Positions 49,101 to 57,948 of a stretch of DNA of 64,000 nucleotides are shown in pieces (the first letter of the stretch is position 1; each line of letters starts with the position of its first letter). Source of the stretch: Phocaeicola sp. (GTDB lineage: Bacteria > Bacteroidota > Bacteroidia > Bacteroidales > Bacteroidaceae); the NCBI GenBank assembly GCA_020026175.1, contig JAHHQV010000001.1, positions 62,001 to 126,000 on the forward strand. Reading direction: 5' to 3'. A model generated the notes under the pieces. The model was not told the origin of the DNA. It saw only the letters and a program-made list of their open reading frames with translations, and did no database searches. Made by a program: the position numbers and the translations under genes.

Positions 49101-49335
49101 CAATAATCACAATTCTGCTGCATCAACTTATTGGATGCGTAATGCTTCTTTCTTGAAGTTAAAGAATGCAGAAATAGGTTATAGTTTTAAGATGGCTCGT
49201 ATTTATCTGAGTGGTGTGAATTTACTTACTTTCTCTAAATTTAAGAAGTGGGATCCTGAAATGGGAGGAGATGGTATGACTAAATACCCTACTCAGCGAA
49301 CTTTCAATTTAGGAATTCAGTTAACATTTAAATAA
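46159..49335 (+). CDS. SusC/RagA-family TonB-linked outer-membrane transporter (locus 3, mucin-type PUL)
   Basis: This 1058-residue TonB-dependent transporter has a signal peptide ending near LYA, a carboxypeptidase-regulatory-like domain (residues about 41-115, IHGKVVDQNGEAVIGANV, DFDGNFTL), the TonB-box-like DEVVVTAFG, plug motifs (FAGRMAGVVAFQ, VIDGVEAS, ILKDATATAMYGTRGANGV) and a barrel ending LQ-LTFK. It is followed by susD, a discoidin-like lipoprotein and an M60 peptidase, the arrangement seen in the B. thetaiotaomicron mucin-responsive BT4244 region. A host O-glycan or glycopeptide is therefore the inferred cargo. Expression may be phase variable through the AT tract upstream. Confidence 0.95.
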   Translation: MKKEFLLSFILLNSLNSSSLYASFGVESKGGAVAVTQQVRQIHGKVVDQNGEAVIGANVTIKGNKSVGTITDFDGNFTLNVSSKDVLVVSFIGYVSQEIKVGNERNFRVVLKEDSETLDEVVVTAFGAGQKKESIVGSIQTVRPNDLKVPSSNLSTSFAGRMAGVVAFQRSGLPGENGADFYVRGISTISGVTSPLIVIDGVEASSADLNALDPEVIEGFSILKDATATAMYGTRGANGVMIVTTKSGSDLEKPVIGVRVEANVNTPTFMPKYVSGDRYMRLYNEAVTNQGTGDILFTDEQIEGTLKGSNPYIFPNVDWYDEIFKDASFNQKANFNIRGGTKKITYFMNVSFNHESGMLRNRSKDFFTYSNGLDAKRYAFQNNIDFHISKTSKIGLHLNVQLNDMKSPVTGTNDDSTGQIMTNIYNSIRNANPVDYPVFFPNTGEKWVKWGAYSGGNDQGATNPLAYVTSGYANTFSSTVLANLDFEQKLDFITKGLKFRAMVSFKNYNRTITNRVQGYNRYSLKNFSKDENGEYQYEVSPIGEPSKPVLGTSRLLSGDRRLYFQAYLDYNRTFADAHAVNLMALFNTDEFVNNTGGGLVNSLPKRKIGLAMRASYAFDNRYMIEFNAGYNGSENFAKGHRFGFFPSVAIGYNISQEKFWKPLEDVISNFKLRASYGLVGNDQIGSERFIYMSDVALGGNDNSPGFTTGYGPSETFLKGPIYNRMENKDITWEVGEKLNVGADIQLFRSLNISIDAFREIRRDIFQQMYSIPNYLGTAQTKIFGNLAKVKNWGADFSVDYGKSINKDLSIQFKGTFTFARNKVLEYNEAPGISPAYSIVGHSVRSFLVYKANGLYIDEADIANNPNSTLGNIAIAPGDIKYVDQPDKNGVCDGRISDSDRIRVGNPDVPEIVYGFGPSIQYKNWDFSFFFQGVGKTSLVMSGFHPFGTQYNRNVVDFVADNHWSQTNQNPDAEYPRLTKYDNNHNSAASTYWMRNASFLKLKNAEIGYSFKMARIYLSGVNLLTFSKFKKWDPEMGGDGMTKYPTQRTFNLGIQLTFK

Positions 49336-49346
49336 GATATAATACT

Positions 49347-51266
49347 ATGAGATTTTTTAATAAATATATATTAGCTGCATCGTTGTTTTGTTGTTCTATG
49401 AACTCGTGCAATTATTTGGATATTGTGCCTGACGAAAAGGAGAAGGCAGAAGATGCTTTTGAAGATTTGAATGCTGCGCGACGATATCTATATTCGTGCT
49501 ACGCATATTTGCCAGACGCTTTCTCTGGTAGTGGTTCATTGGATTTAATGACAGGAGACGAGGTTGTTACAGCATTTGAACATGAAACGTTTGCTTCATT
49601 TCCAAAAGGAAACTATACAGCTTCTTCACCGGTTATTTCATATTGGAACACATTGTTCCAAGGATTACGTCAGTGTTATATGCTGCAGAATAATCTTGCT
49701 TCAGTACCTGGAATGTCAGACGAACAAAGAAAAGATTATGCAGCACAGGTGAAATTTTTGATAGCTTATTATCATTTCTTGCTGGTACGTTGTTATGGTC
49801 CTGTTATTCTTATTAAGGAAGAACCTAATATTATGACTCCTCCTAATGAATATTTAGGTCGTACTCCTTATGATGAATGTGTTAGCTGGATATGTGATTT
49901 GTTTGATGAAGCTGCAACAGATCTTCCGTGTACACGTACGGAAATAGCAACTTATGGCTTGGCTACGTCTACTGCAGCAAAGGCTTTGAAAGCACGTTTG
50001 TTATTATATGCAGCTTCTCCTTTGTTTAATGGAAACAGTAAATTCTATAGTGATTTTAAAAATCCTGATGGAACATTGTTGATGCCACAACAATATGATG
50101 CGGGGAAATGGATAAAAGCTAAAGATGCATATAAAGAAGCTATCGAACTTTGTGAAAAGAACGGTTATGCCTTGTATGAAAAAGATGATTTGAATGAAGG
50201 TAATCTAGAGCCAAGAGATCCTATTCAGCATCGTTTGAGATACACAATTATGGATAAGGGTAATATGGAAATAGTATGGGCAGACTGTCGTGATCTGGGT
50301 ACATATGGTATTCAAAACAAGTCTTTACCTTATTCTTCAAGTTCTGCATGGAATGGTATTTCTCCTACTCTGGCCATGGTAAATCGTTTCTATACTAAAA
50401 ATGGACTGCCTATAGATGTAGATCCTTCTACAAAATCAAAAAATTTGTTTGAAGTGACAACTGTAGATAAAAATCATGCTAATGAAGCTGCTATTGGTAA
50501 AAAAACATTGAGGATGAACCTTGACAGGGAACCAAGATATTATTCATGGATAGCATTCCAAGGTGGATATTATGAGGTGTTAAGTGGTAGTTCAAATGGT
50601 GCATATGCCAATGATAAAAGTTATCAGGAAAATTCTGGTGGAGGATATGGAAAATTAGTCTGTGATTTTGTGCTAAATGGAAATTGTTCACGTGGTACAT
50701 TTGAGAATGGAAAAAAACAGATACGTTCAAATAATTATGCACCTTCTGGATTCTTGAATAAAAAGGCAGTCAATCCTGGATTTGCTGCAACAACTTCATT
50801 GCAGGGATATATGAAATTTCCATGGCCTATAATACGTATGGCCGAATTGTATTTAGGATATGCTGAGGCATGTGTTGAATGTGGTGATTTGTCTACAGCC
50901 AAAACGTATCTGAATAAGGTGCGCAAGCGTGCTGGTATTCCTACTGTAGAAGAATCATGGGAAAAAATAGCAGGGATTGGATTGACTAAGGAGAAATTGC
51001 GTGATATTGTACGTCAGGAACGTATGATTGAGTTCTATCTTGAAAACCATAACTTCTGGGATATGCGCCGCTGGTTGTTGGCAGAGAAGTATTTCAATGT
51101 AAAGGCGAAGGGTATGAATATTGAAGCCACTACAATTGATGAATTTGCTCGTCCAACAGAAGTCATTTTTGAACGTAAGTTTGTGAGTCCTACTAATTAT
51201 TTGCTTCCTATACCTTTGTCTGATATTCAGAAAAATGGTCAATTGGTTCAAAATCCAGGTTATTAA
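49347..51266 (+). CDS. SusD/RagB-family surface lipoprotein (locus 3)
   Basis: This 639-residue protein belongs to the classical SusD/RagB branch, which binds glycans at the cell surface. The lipobox ends at Cys21 (SMNSC), followed by NYLDIVPDE, a typical start of the mature domain. Segments such as LRQCYMLQNNLA, KFLIAYYHFLLVRCYGPV, AAKALKARLLLYAASPLFNG and IRMAELYLGYAEACVECGD mark the TPR-containing core. The C-terminal RMIEFYLENHNFWDMRRW is the usual end motif. It starts 11 bp after susC and is followed 17 bp later by the discoidin-like lipoprotein. Confidence 0.95.
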   Translation: MRFFNKYILAASLFCCSMNSCNYLDIVPDEKEKAEDAFEDLNAARRYLYSCYAYLPDAFSGSGSLDLMTGDEVVTAFEHETFASFPKGNYTASSPVISYWNTLFQGLRQCYMLQNNLASVPGMSDEQRKDYAAQVKFLIAYYHFLLVRCYGPVILIKEEPNIMTPPNEYLGRTPYDECVSWICDLFDEAATDLPCTRTEIATYGLATSTAAKALKARLLLYAASPLFNGNSKFYSDFKNPDGTLLMPQQYDAGKWIKAKDAYKEAIELCEKNGYALYEKDDLNEGNLEPRDPIQHRLRYTIMDKGNMEIVWADCRDLGTYGIQNKSLPYSSSSAWNGISPTLAMVNRFYTKNGLPIDVDPSTKSKNLFEVTTVDKNHANEAAIGKKTLRMNLDREPRYYSWIAFQGGYYEVLSGSSNGAYANDKSYQENSGGGYGKLVCDFVLNGNCSRGTFENGKKQIRSNNYAPSGFLNKKAVNPGFAATTSLQGYMKFPWPIIRMAELYLGYAEACVECGDLSTAKTYLNKVRKRAGIPTVEESWEKIAGIGLTKEKLRDIVRQERMIEFYLENHNFWDMRRWLLAEKYFNVKAKGMNIEATTIDEFARPTEVIFERKFVSPTNYLLPIPLSDIQKNGQLVQNPGY

Positions 51267-51283
51267 TTATATTCTAGATTATT

Positions 51284-52156
51284 ATGAAAGTGAAAAATTG
51301 GATTAAATATTTGTTTGGTATATGTATTCTTACACAGACCTTGATTGGTTGTAAGAATGAAGATGGAATTATACCTGTTTCTGTTAATGATTTGCGTTAT
51401 GAATCAACTCCAGGACGCATAGTCTTGCGTTGGACTACTCCAGAGAATAGTAATATACGTTATGTGCAAGTTAAGTATTATGATCCATTGTTGAAACAAG
51501 ATGTATTACGTACAGCCAGTGCTTTTGCAGATAGTCTGGAAATACCAGAAACACGTGCAAAATATGGTGATTATACTTTTGTTGTCAAAAGTGTTAGTGA
51601 AACTGATGATAGTGGAGAAGAACATACTCTGGTTGCTAAATCTCAACCTGCTTCGAAGACATGGACTACTTCTCTCATATCATTGTCTGGAGATAAGCTA
51701 AAGACCAATGCACAAGAACCTTCTGAAGGTAATTTGAGTAATCTTGTAGACAACAATACCAATACGTTTTTCCATACTGCATGGAGTGTAGATATACCAG
51801 GACCTCATTATATAACTATTGAATTGCCGAGTAAAATAGAAGGCTGGTGGCAATTTGGATATTCTCCACGAAATAATCCAAGTAACAAACCTACTAATTT
51901 TGATTTGTTTGGAAGCAATGATGGAAATAATTGGACGTTGATAAAGAACTTCACTAAAGATAAGGACAAGTTACCTGTTGATGCAAAAACATCATTTGTT
52001 TCTGAACGTCTTAATGCTGAAGGGCACTCTTTTTCTCATTTGAAATTGTCTGTTAATGAAACTAATAGTGGCACGGTTTTTTGGACTATGTCTGAATTTA
52101 AAGTTTATAGTGTTAGCTTGATTGACCCAGAAGCAGACGAAAAAGAAGTGGAATAA
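51284..52156 (+). CDS. Surface lipoprotein with Fn3-like N-terminal and discoidin (F5/8C)-like C-terminal domains
   Basis: The 290-residue protein has a lipobox Cys23 (TLIGC) followed by KNEDG. Residues about 30-120 look like an Fn3-type beta sandwich (TPGRIVLRWTTPENSNIRYVQ), and about 140-280 look like an F5/8 type C/discoidin domain (LVDNNTNTFFHTAWS, YITIELPSKI, FDLFGSNDGNNWTLIKNF, SEFKVYSV). Such proteins accompany SusC/SusD in mucin and N- or O-glycan loci and probably help bind sugar at the cell surface. It is the last gene before a long stem-loop at 52212-52294. Confidence 0.8.
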   Translation: MKVKNWIKYLFGICILTQTLIGCKNEDGIIPVSVNDLRYESTPGRIVLRWTTPENSNIRYVQVKYYDPLLKQDVLRTASAFADSLEIPETRAKYGDYTFVVKSVSETDDSGEEHTLVAKSQPASKTWTTSLISLSGDKLKTNAQEPSEGNLSNLVDNNTNTFFHTAWSVDIPGPHYITIELPSKIEGWWQFGYSPRNNPSNKPTNFDLFGSNDGNNWTLIKNFTKDKDKLPVDAKTSFVSERLNAEGHSFSHLKLSVNETNSGTVFWTMSEFKVYSVSLIDPEADEKEVE

Positions 52157-52211
52157 TATACTGTTTTTTTGAAAAAAGTTTTCATTTCTGAAAAGGAATG
52201 TTGTATTTTAG

Positions 52212-52294
52212 TAAAACGACATGGTTGGGGCTTATTTTATGATATTATAATAGCTCATTTTTCTGTAGTTTGGATAGAAAACCATGTCGTTTTA
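52212..52294 (+). terminator. Long stem-loop between the PUL lipoprotein and the M60 gene (terminator or attenuator)
   Basis: TAAAACGACATGGTT (52212-52226) pairs perfectly with AACCATGTCGTTTTA (52280-52294) around a 53-base loop that can fold weakly itself. A T-rich tract (CCTTTTTG) follows. It may end the susCD transcript or attenuate M60 expression. Confidence 0.6.
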
Positions 52295-52378
52295 TCCTTT
52301 TTGTTTATTTATGTAATATAAATAGATAAAAAAAATAGTATTCATTAACCAATAGAATTTAATTTATAAAAAACTAAC

Positions 52379-55249
52379 ATGAAAAAGAACTTGACTTTAT
52401 CTTTGGCGTTAATATTGGCACTAACGCCTGTAACTACCCTTATCTCTTGTTCGGATGATGAAATAGTGTCCCAAGAGACTGAAAAAAATCCGTTTCTGAA
52501 TGTACAGACCGAAAACTCTAACTTTGAAGCAGATGCAGGTGAAAAAAGCATCACAGTAAAATCAAATGTCGATTGGACTGCAACTGTCGCTCCTGACGGA
52601 GAGGCTTGGTGTACGGCACAGAAAGTAGAAAAAGATTTGAAAATTATCGTAAAAGCAAACGATCAAAAAGGTATTCGTCAGACAATGGTGAAAGTTGTTG
52701 CCGGTAATGTGACGAAAGAAATAAAAGTACAACAGCTTGGGTGGGCTAAGGCTATTCTTATAGCTCCTGAATCTGTAAAACTTCCAGCTTCTGGAGAAGA
52801 TTTTAAACTGGAAGTTACATCAAATATGGAGTATGACATAACAATAGAAAACCAGGAATGGATAAAACGTAAGCCTGTTTCCAGAGCAGACGAACATCCT
52901 ATGGTAACTTCATCCGAAGTTTTTACTGCGCTTGGAAATAAACATGATGAGCAGCGTACAAATGTCATATCAGTTAAACCGGCTGATGAAGCGGTTGGTT
53001 TTGAACCTGTGATATGTTCGGTTATTCAGGATGGACTGGGGGAATATAAGCCTGAAAAACCTGAAACTATAAAAGATGATATTAAGGTGAAAATCATAGG
53101 AGGTAAGGCTTCATCGTTTCATTCTGGTGAAGATATCGAAAAATCGTTCGATGGTGATATGACTACAATTTATCATTCAGATTGGAATAATCAAGCACCA
53201 AATTATTTCCCAATTACTTTGGAATATCAGTTTGCGAAAGGTTCCGACATGGATTATTTTGTTTACTATCCACGTACATCGGGAGGAAACGGATTATTCA
53301 AGGAAGTAGAAATAGAAGTGAAAACCAATGCTAATTCGCGTGCTACGGATGAATGGCAAAAGGTGATGACTTATGATTTCAAGGGTAGTAATGCAGCTAC
53401 ACGTGTGGCTTTCCCTAAGTCGCTGATAGGTGTATCGGCTGTCAAGTTTATCGTTAAGTCGGGTGCTGGCGACGGTAAAGGTTTTGCTTCGTGTGCAGAA
53501 ATGGAATTCTATAGCAAGAATCCTGAATCGTTTGATTATTCGACTCTATTTACAGATGCTACATGTTCTGCATTGAAGCCAGGTGTTACCGAGGCAGATA
53601 TATCAAGATGTACGCATAGTTTCTACAAAAACATTGCTTATTTCATGCTTATCGGTAAATACTCAAAAGAATTCCGTGTAAATACGTTTAAGGCTTATCC
53701 TCATCCGAATGATCAGGCAGCTATAAATAAGACCAATGCTTATAGTCTGTTGGATAATCCTACAGGTATTGCTGTCGATAAAGATGAAACTTTAATAGTG
53801 CTGGCCGGTGACTTGAAGAATCAGAACTTGTCTATCAGAGTCCAGAATCTTGACAAACCAGGCGGTGATGGATTTGGAGGCGATACATATCCGCTTGCTT
53901 CAGGTGTAAATAAAATAAAGATACGTAATAAGGGATTGGTGTATGTTATGTATCACACTCCTGATTATGAAAGTGCAGTCCCTGTTAAGTTGCATTTTGC
54001 ATCGGGTAAAGTCAATGGTTATTTTGATTTGAACAACCCGGCTCATAAAGGGAAAGGTAACGAACTGCTAAATAAGGCTGTCGATAAGTATTTCGATGTA
54101 TTGGGCGAATACACTCATCTTACTTTCCCCGTAAGTCGTTTCAAAAATCATACCAAGAATATTGAAAAACTTATCAAAACATGGGATGAAATAGCTTATC
54201 GTGAACAGGAGTTTATGGGTGGAGTTAAGTACGGACGTAAATTCAAGAATAGAATGTACTGCCATGTGATGTATCATTCATACATGTATGCTACTTGGTA
54301 TCACACTGCGTATAATGATGATACCTTATCAGAACTATGTGATGAAGACGCTTTGGCAACAAGGGCATGCTGGGGTCCGGCTCATGAGATTGGACATTGT
54401 AATCAGACTCGTCCTGGCTTCCTTTGGGTGGGTACTACTGAGGTTACAAACAATGTCATGTCACAGTATATTCAGACTTCTGTTTTTGGTCAGAACTCAC
54501 GTGTGCAGACCGAAAGTATGGGAGACCCAGTATCGAAGAATCGTTATTCGAAAGCATGGAACAGTATCTTGGTACCTGCAGCACCGCATGCTTATGATGG
54601 AGCTGATGTGTTCTGTCAGCTTATTCCTTTCTGGCAGCTTGAACTATATTTTGGAAAAGTTTTGGACAATACTCCTATGAAAAGAAATGATCATGGTGGT
54701 TTTTATGCTGACTTGTATGAGAATGTGCGTACAACCGAAGATCCTACAACTCAAGGTGCTTGCCAGTTGGAATTTGCATATAGGGCAAGTAAGGTTTCAG
54801 GATATGACTTGACAGACTTTTTTGAAAAGTGGGGTTTCTTTGTACCTGTTGATAAAGAAATAGACGACTACGGTAAGAAAACTCTTACTGTGACGAAGGA
54901 AACTGCCGATGCCGTGAAACAGCGTATTAAAGCATTGGGTCTTCCAAAACCGGCAGTTGCTATGGAATACATAACCGACAACAATTTCCAAGTGTTCCGT
55001 AACAAAAAGGCTGTCGAGTCTGGTTTGGCTTCTCGTAGTGGAAACACCATAACCATGATGGGATGGAAGAATGTAGTTGTATTCGAGGTGCGTGAAGGTA
55101 ATGAGAACGGTAAACTTATTTGTGTTTCAGATGGTATTCTTCAGCCTACAGATACTCCTTCGTTTGATGTAGCTGGTGGTTGGAAAAACAATTATAAGGT
55201 GTATGCTGTATCTTATGATAATAAGCGTAAAGAAGTAGTGTTTCAGTAA
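52379..55249 (+). CDS. M60-family (enhancin-like) metallopeptidase lipoprotein with BACON and F5/8C domains
   Basis: This 956-residue protein is predicted to cleave mucin-type O-glycopeptides at the cell surface. The lipobox is Cys24 (TLISC), followed by SDDE, a strong surface-export signal. Two BACON-like domains (about 35-115 and 115-215) come first, then an F5/8C-type carbohydrate-binding domain (about 230-375), and the M60 catalytic domain from about 400. The zinc site is His669, Glu670 and His673 (HEIGH), with Glu688 15 residues later (TTEVTNN), fitting HExxH-x(8-28)-E. The best relative by domain order is the BT4244 type glycopeptidase. The exact substrate is inference. Confidence 0.9.
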   Translation: MKKNLTLSLALILALTPVTTLISCSDDEIVSQETEKNPFLNVQTENSNFEADAGEKSITVKSNVDWTATVAPDGEAWCTAQKVEKDLKIIVKANDQKGIRQTMVKVVAGNVTKEIKVQQLGWAKAILIAPESVKLPASGEDFKLEVTSNMEYDITIENQEWIKRKPVSRADEHPMVTSSEVFTALGNKHDEQRTNVISVKPADEAVGFEPVICSVIQDGLGEYKPEKPETIKDDIKVKIIGGKASSFHSGEDIEKSFDGDMTTIYHSDWNNQAPNYFPITLEYQFAKGSDMDYFVYYPRTSGGNGLFKEVEIEVKTNANSRATDEWQKVMTYDFKGSNAATRVAFPKSLIGVSAVKFIVKSGAGDGKGFASCAEMEFYSKNPESFDYSTLFTDATCSALKPGVTEADISRCTHSFYKNIAYFMLIGKYSKEFRVNTFKAYPHPNDQAAINKTNAYSLLDNPTGIAVDKDETLIVLAGDLKNQNLSIRVQNLDKPGGDGFGGDTYPLASGVNKIKIRNKGLVYVMYHTPDYESAVPVKLHFASGKVNGYFDLNNPAHKGKGNELLNKAVDKYFDVLGEYTHLTFPVSRFKNHTKNIEKLIKTWDEIAYREQEFMGGVKYGRKFKNRMYCHVMYHSYMYATWYHTAYNDDTLSELCDEDALATRACWGPAHEIGHCNQTRPGFLWVGTTEVTNNVMSQYIQTSVFGQNSRVQTESMGDPVSKNRYSKAWNSILVPAAPHAYDGADVFCQLIPFWQLELYFGKVLDNTPMKRNDHGGFYADLYENVRTTEDPTTQGACQLEFAYRASKVSGYDLTDFFEKWGFFVPVDKEIDDYGKKTLTVTKETADAVKQRIKALGLPKPAVAMEYITDNNFQVFRNKKAVESGLASRSGNTITMMGWKNVVVFEVREGNENGKLICVSDGILQPTDTPSFDVAGGWKNNYKVYAVSYDNKRKEVVFQ

Positions 55250-55280
55250 AAGAGCTAATAAATAGAATAATTATACAATA

Positions 55281-55334
55281 AATCACTAAAGTTTCCCACC
55301 CTCTTTTATTGAGGACGGGAAACTTTAGTGATTT
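55281..55334 (+). terminator. Long intrinsic terminator after the M60 gene
   Basis: AATCACTAAAGTTTCCC pairs with GGGAAACTTTAGTGATT; a CCTC/GAGG inner stem closes the loop. The remaining bases up to 55645 are A/T-rich and hold no recognisable gene. Confidence 0.8.
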
Positions 55335-55645
55335 AAAAACTCTTCGTGAATTATAGGTGTGAGCCAACTGATTTACAATGAAAAACAAGAATGCTGTTAT
55401 AGAAGTAAAAAGGATAATTAGATGTGGACAACTCTACAAAATTGTATTTATGGTGTTTTTGAGAGAATGTTTTTCACTTTCTTTATTGCGGATTTATTGT
55501 CTTTTCTGTAACTTGCCACTGTTTATCAGTAAGGTTGGTTGAGTATTATTTCATAACTTTTATTGATTGGTATTCATTAAATTACGACTTTGTCTCAATT
55601 AACCTTTTGACTTATAGAATATTATTGATTTTTGTTAAAATATTT

Positions 55646-56608
55646 ATGATTATAAAGAATGATTTTAAGATATTGGCAGCACCTTTGCAAGGATATACAG
55701 AATCTGCATGGCGTATAGCTCATGATACGATTTTTGGTGGAGTAAATGCTTATTATACTCCTTTTGTCAGAATGGAGAAGAGAGGATTTCGTAATAAGGA
55801 CAAGCGTGATATAACTCCGATTGAGGGAAATGATATACATGTAGTTCCGCAGATTATAGCTTCCGGAACAGACGAATTCAGATTTCTTGTAGACTACATA
55901 GTTTCGTTGGGGTATACTGAAATAGACCTGAATATGGGGTGTCCTTTCCCTTTGATTGTCAATTGTGGAAAGGGAAGTGGAATATTGCCGCATGCAGACA
56001 AGATAGCTTCTCTGCTGAAGATAATGGAAGAAGAGTTTTCTGATATTGATTTTAGTGTGAAGATGAGACTTGGCATGGATTCGGCTGATGATTGGCATAC
56101 AATACTTCCTATGCTCAACGATTCGTGTATAAGTAGAATAACTCTTCATCCTCGTTTGGGTAGTCAGCAGTATAAAGGTGTAGTAGATATAGATTCATTT
56201 GCAGAGTTTTATACAAAATGTTCTAAACCGCTTATATACAATGGCGATTTGGTAAACATAGGAGATATTAACAATATCTGCAATATGTTTCCTGACATTG
56301 AAGGCGTAATGTTAGGACGTGGATTATTGGCACATGGATGTCTGGCTACCGATTTCAGAAGCCAGACACCTATGGGCAGGCATGAACTTTACCACAAGAC
56401 GCTGGAGATGCATTCTCTGATGTACAGACACTATAGTTCTGTAATAGAAGGAGGTGATGCCCAGCTTTTGCAGAAGTTGAAGACAATGTGGGAATATTGG
56501 ATTCCCGATATGGACAAGAAGAAACGTAAGGCAATATTGAAGGCAAGCAGACTGGAGCTTTATACAAGGGCAGTATATGATGCACTTGCTGAAGGTCCTT
56601 TAGTGTGA
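55646..56608 (+). CDS. tRNA-dihydrouridine synthase
   Basis: Dus enzymes reduce uridines in tRNA D loops, using FMN and NADPH. I chose ATG 55646 (320 residues, MIIKNDFKILAAPLQGYTES) because the family begins with a strand and a LAPMxGxTD-like start. An in-frame ATG at 55535 would add 37 non-conserved residues. The catalytic Cys99 is in NMGCPFP, followed by GSGILPHADKI, and the FMN-binding C-terminal GVMLGRGLLAHG stretch is present. It resembles the DusC-like type, but subtype is not assigned. The stop overlaps the convergent DUF2851 gene by 9 bp. Confidence 0.9.
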   Translation: MIIKNDFKILAAPLQGYTESAWRIAHDTIFGGVNAYYTPFVRMEKRGFRNKDKRDITPIEGNDIHVVPQIIASGTDEFRFLVDYIVSLGYTEIDLNMGCPFPLIVNCGKGSGILPHADKIASLLKIMEEEFSDIDFSVKMRLGMDSADDWHTILPMLNDSCISRITLHPRLGSQQYKGVVDIDSFAEFYTKCSKPLIYNGDLVNIGDINNICNMFPDIEGVMLGRGLLAHGCLATDFRSQTPMGRHELYHKTLEMHSLMYRHYSSVIEGGDAQLLQKLKTMWEYWIPDMDKKKRKAILKASRLELYTRAVYDALAEGPLV

Positions 56609-57868
56609 TGCTTTTTTGAAAAATTCGAATCCGATTCTGCAATAAAGGCATTTCTTGGGGTCACAATAGTTTTTCTTCAGTTGTATAAGTGCCTGACTGT
56701 CTCCTGCATGTGCAGCTTCCAGACCACATTCTTTCCACATTCGTGTGATATGGTTGTTTTCGGCTTTTATTTCTTCAAGTAGTAGTCCTGCTGTATCTAT
56801 AAGTTTGCTTTTGTTTCTGTATTTACCATAAGCATAAAGAAAAGGTACTACAGTATTTATTATAAGCAGATTGATAGATGCAGTGCTGAGGCTTTTCTTC
56901 ACCGGAATGGTCTTTTCACCGAATGTATAATGTGAAATCCAATATTCAGAGGTGTCAGTCTGCAATAATTTTCTAAGTTCCTCTATATTGTTGTTTTCTA
57001 ATATCTTTGATAACAATCCTTGTGAACTGTGGTAAAGTTTTGCCAGTTGGGCTATTCTTATATGAGGAAAGTTACCAGGACGCATGCGTAGCAGTTTCCA
57101 TCGGCAGTTGCCAGAAGCTGAAAGTTGGAATTTATGTTTAAGGTACGAGTATTCCTTTATCAGTTTTTCAGTGTAGTCATCTAATGGCAAATCCATAAGT
57201 CCGGACTGTCCGAAAAATATAGCCTCTATCTGAAACAGATTGTCACGATGTTTGTCTACAGCTCTTAGAGGTATTGTTTGTGCCCAAAGTTCAAAGGCAT
57301 CGCTATTTGTTCCGAATCCGAAGTTTCTGGCAAGTGTTATGAAGAACACATCTTCCCAATTGTTGTTGTATTTTTCTAGCAATGAATATATTCTTGCTGT
57401 TTTTTCTTCAAAACGTTCTATCTGCAACGTATTCAGCCAGCTATGTAATATCATCTTGTGTATAGATGGAATTATCTTATAACAAGCAGGATAGCGTGCA
57501 GTACGTATCAGTTCATTGTAGTTGTCAATGAGGTATTCAGGATAATGGAGTATCATTTGTGGTATTTTCTCTCCATTAGAGCGGCATGGCTCGTAATCTA
57601 TTTCGGAGGCAATATGGAGAATTACAGAATCATAGTCTGTATTTCCATCGTGATGATGTACTTTCCAGTCGGATGATTTCAAATGAATTTCTATGTTGCC
57701 CACCCATAACACTCCGTTTATCTTTATTTTTGCATTAAAGAAATCGGGGCCGGCATTTTGGTTCCATAGTCCGGTATCTATTACTTCAATATTTTGTCCG
57801 TCTGTGGTTTGTAGTGGCTTTAGTGGAAAAATCTTGTGTTTCCATACATAATGCAATAGTTGTTCCAT
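56600..57868 (-). CDS. DUF2851 family protein, unknown function
   Basis: This 422-residue Bacteroidetes-typical protein begins MEQLLHYVWKHKIFPLKPL. It contains GPDFFNAKIKINGVLWVGNI, then EIHLKSSDWKVHHHDG, with a spacing of Asp, Glu and Lys reminiscent of PD-(D/E)xK nuclease folds, and a C-terminal cysteine set (CDPKKCLYCRIG) that may bind zinc. No substrate is known to me; the nuclease reading is speculative. It is convergent with dus, overlapping by 9 bp, and divergent from dapB. Confidence 0.75.
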   Translation of the reverse strand: MEQLLHYVWKHKIFPLKPLQTTDGQNIEVIDTGLWNQNAGPDFFNAKIKINGVLWVGNIEIHLKSSDWKVHHHDGNTDYDSVILHIASEIDYEPCRSNGEKIPQMILHYPEYLIDNYNELIRTARYPACYKIIPSIHKMILHSWLNTLQIERFEEKTARIYSLLEKYNNNWEDVFFITLARNFGFGTNSDAFELWAQTIPLRAVDKHRDNLFQIEAIFFGQSGLMDLPLDDYTEKLIKEYSYLKHKFQLSASGNCRWKLLRMRPGNFPHIRIAQLAKLYHSSQGLLSKILENNNIEELRKLLQTDTSEYWISHYTFGEKTIPVKKSLSTASINLLIINTVVPFLYAYGKYRNKSKLIDTAGLLLEEIKAENNHITRMWKECGLEAAHAGDSQALIQLKKNYCDPKKCLYCRIGFEFFKKASH

Positions 57869-57919
57869 ACTAAAAGGTGTAAAAAGTCTCTAAATGTAAC
57901 TATTTATGATGAAAAATGC

Positions 57920-57927
57920 TATCTTTG
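57920..57927 (+). promoter_or_regulatory. Putative -7 box for dapB
   Basis: TATCTTTG matches TAnnTTTG and lies 21 bp before the dapB ATG. No clean -33 TTTG is visible. Confidence 0.45.
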
Positions 57928-57948
57928 TCGGAAAAATATAAATAAATT

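Noticed and set aside
52212..52294. Inverted repeat upstream of M60 considered as an invertible promoter
   Set aside because: The internal segment is only 53 bp and has no TAnnTTTG box on either strand; a stem-loop is more likely.
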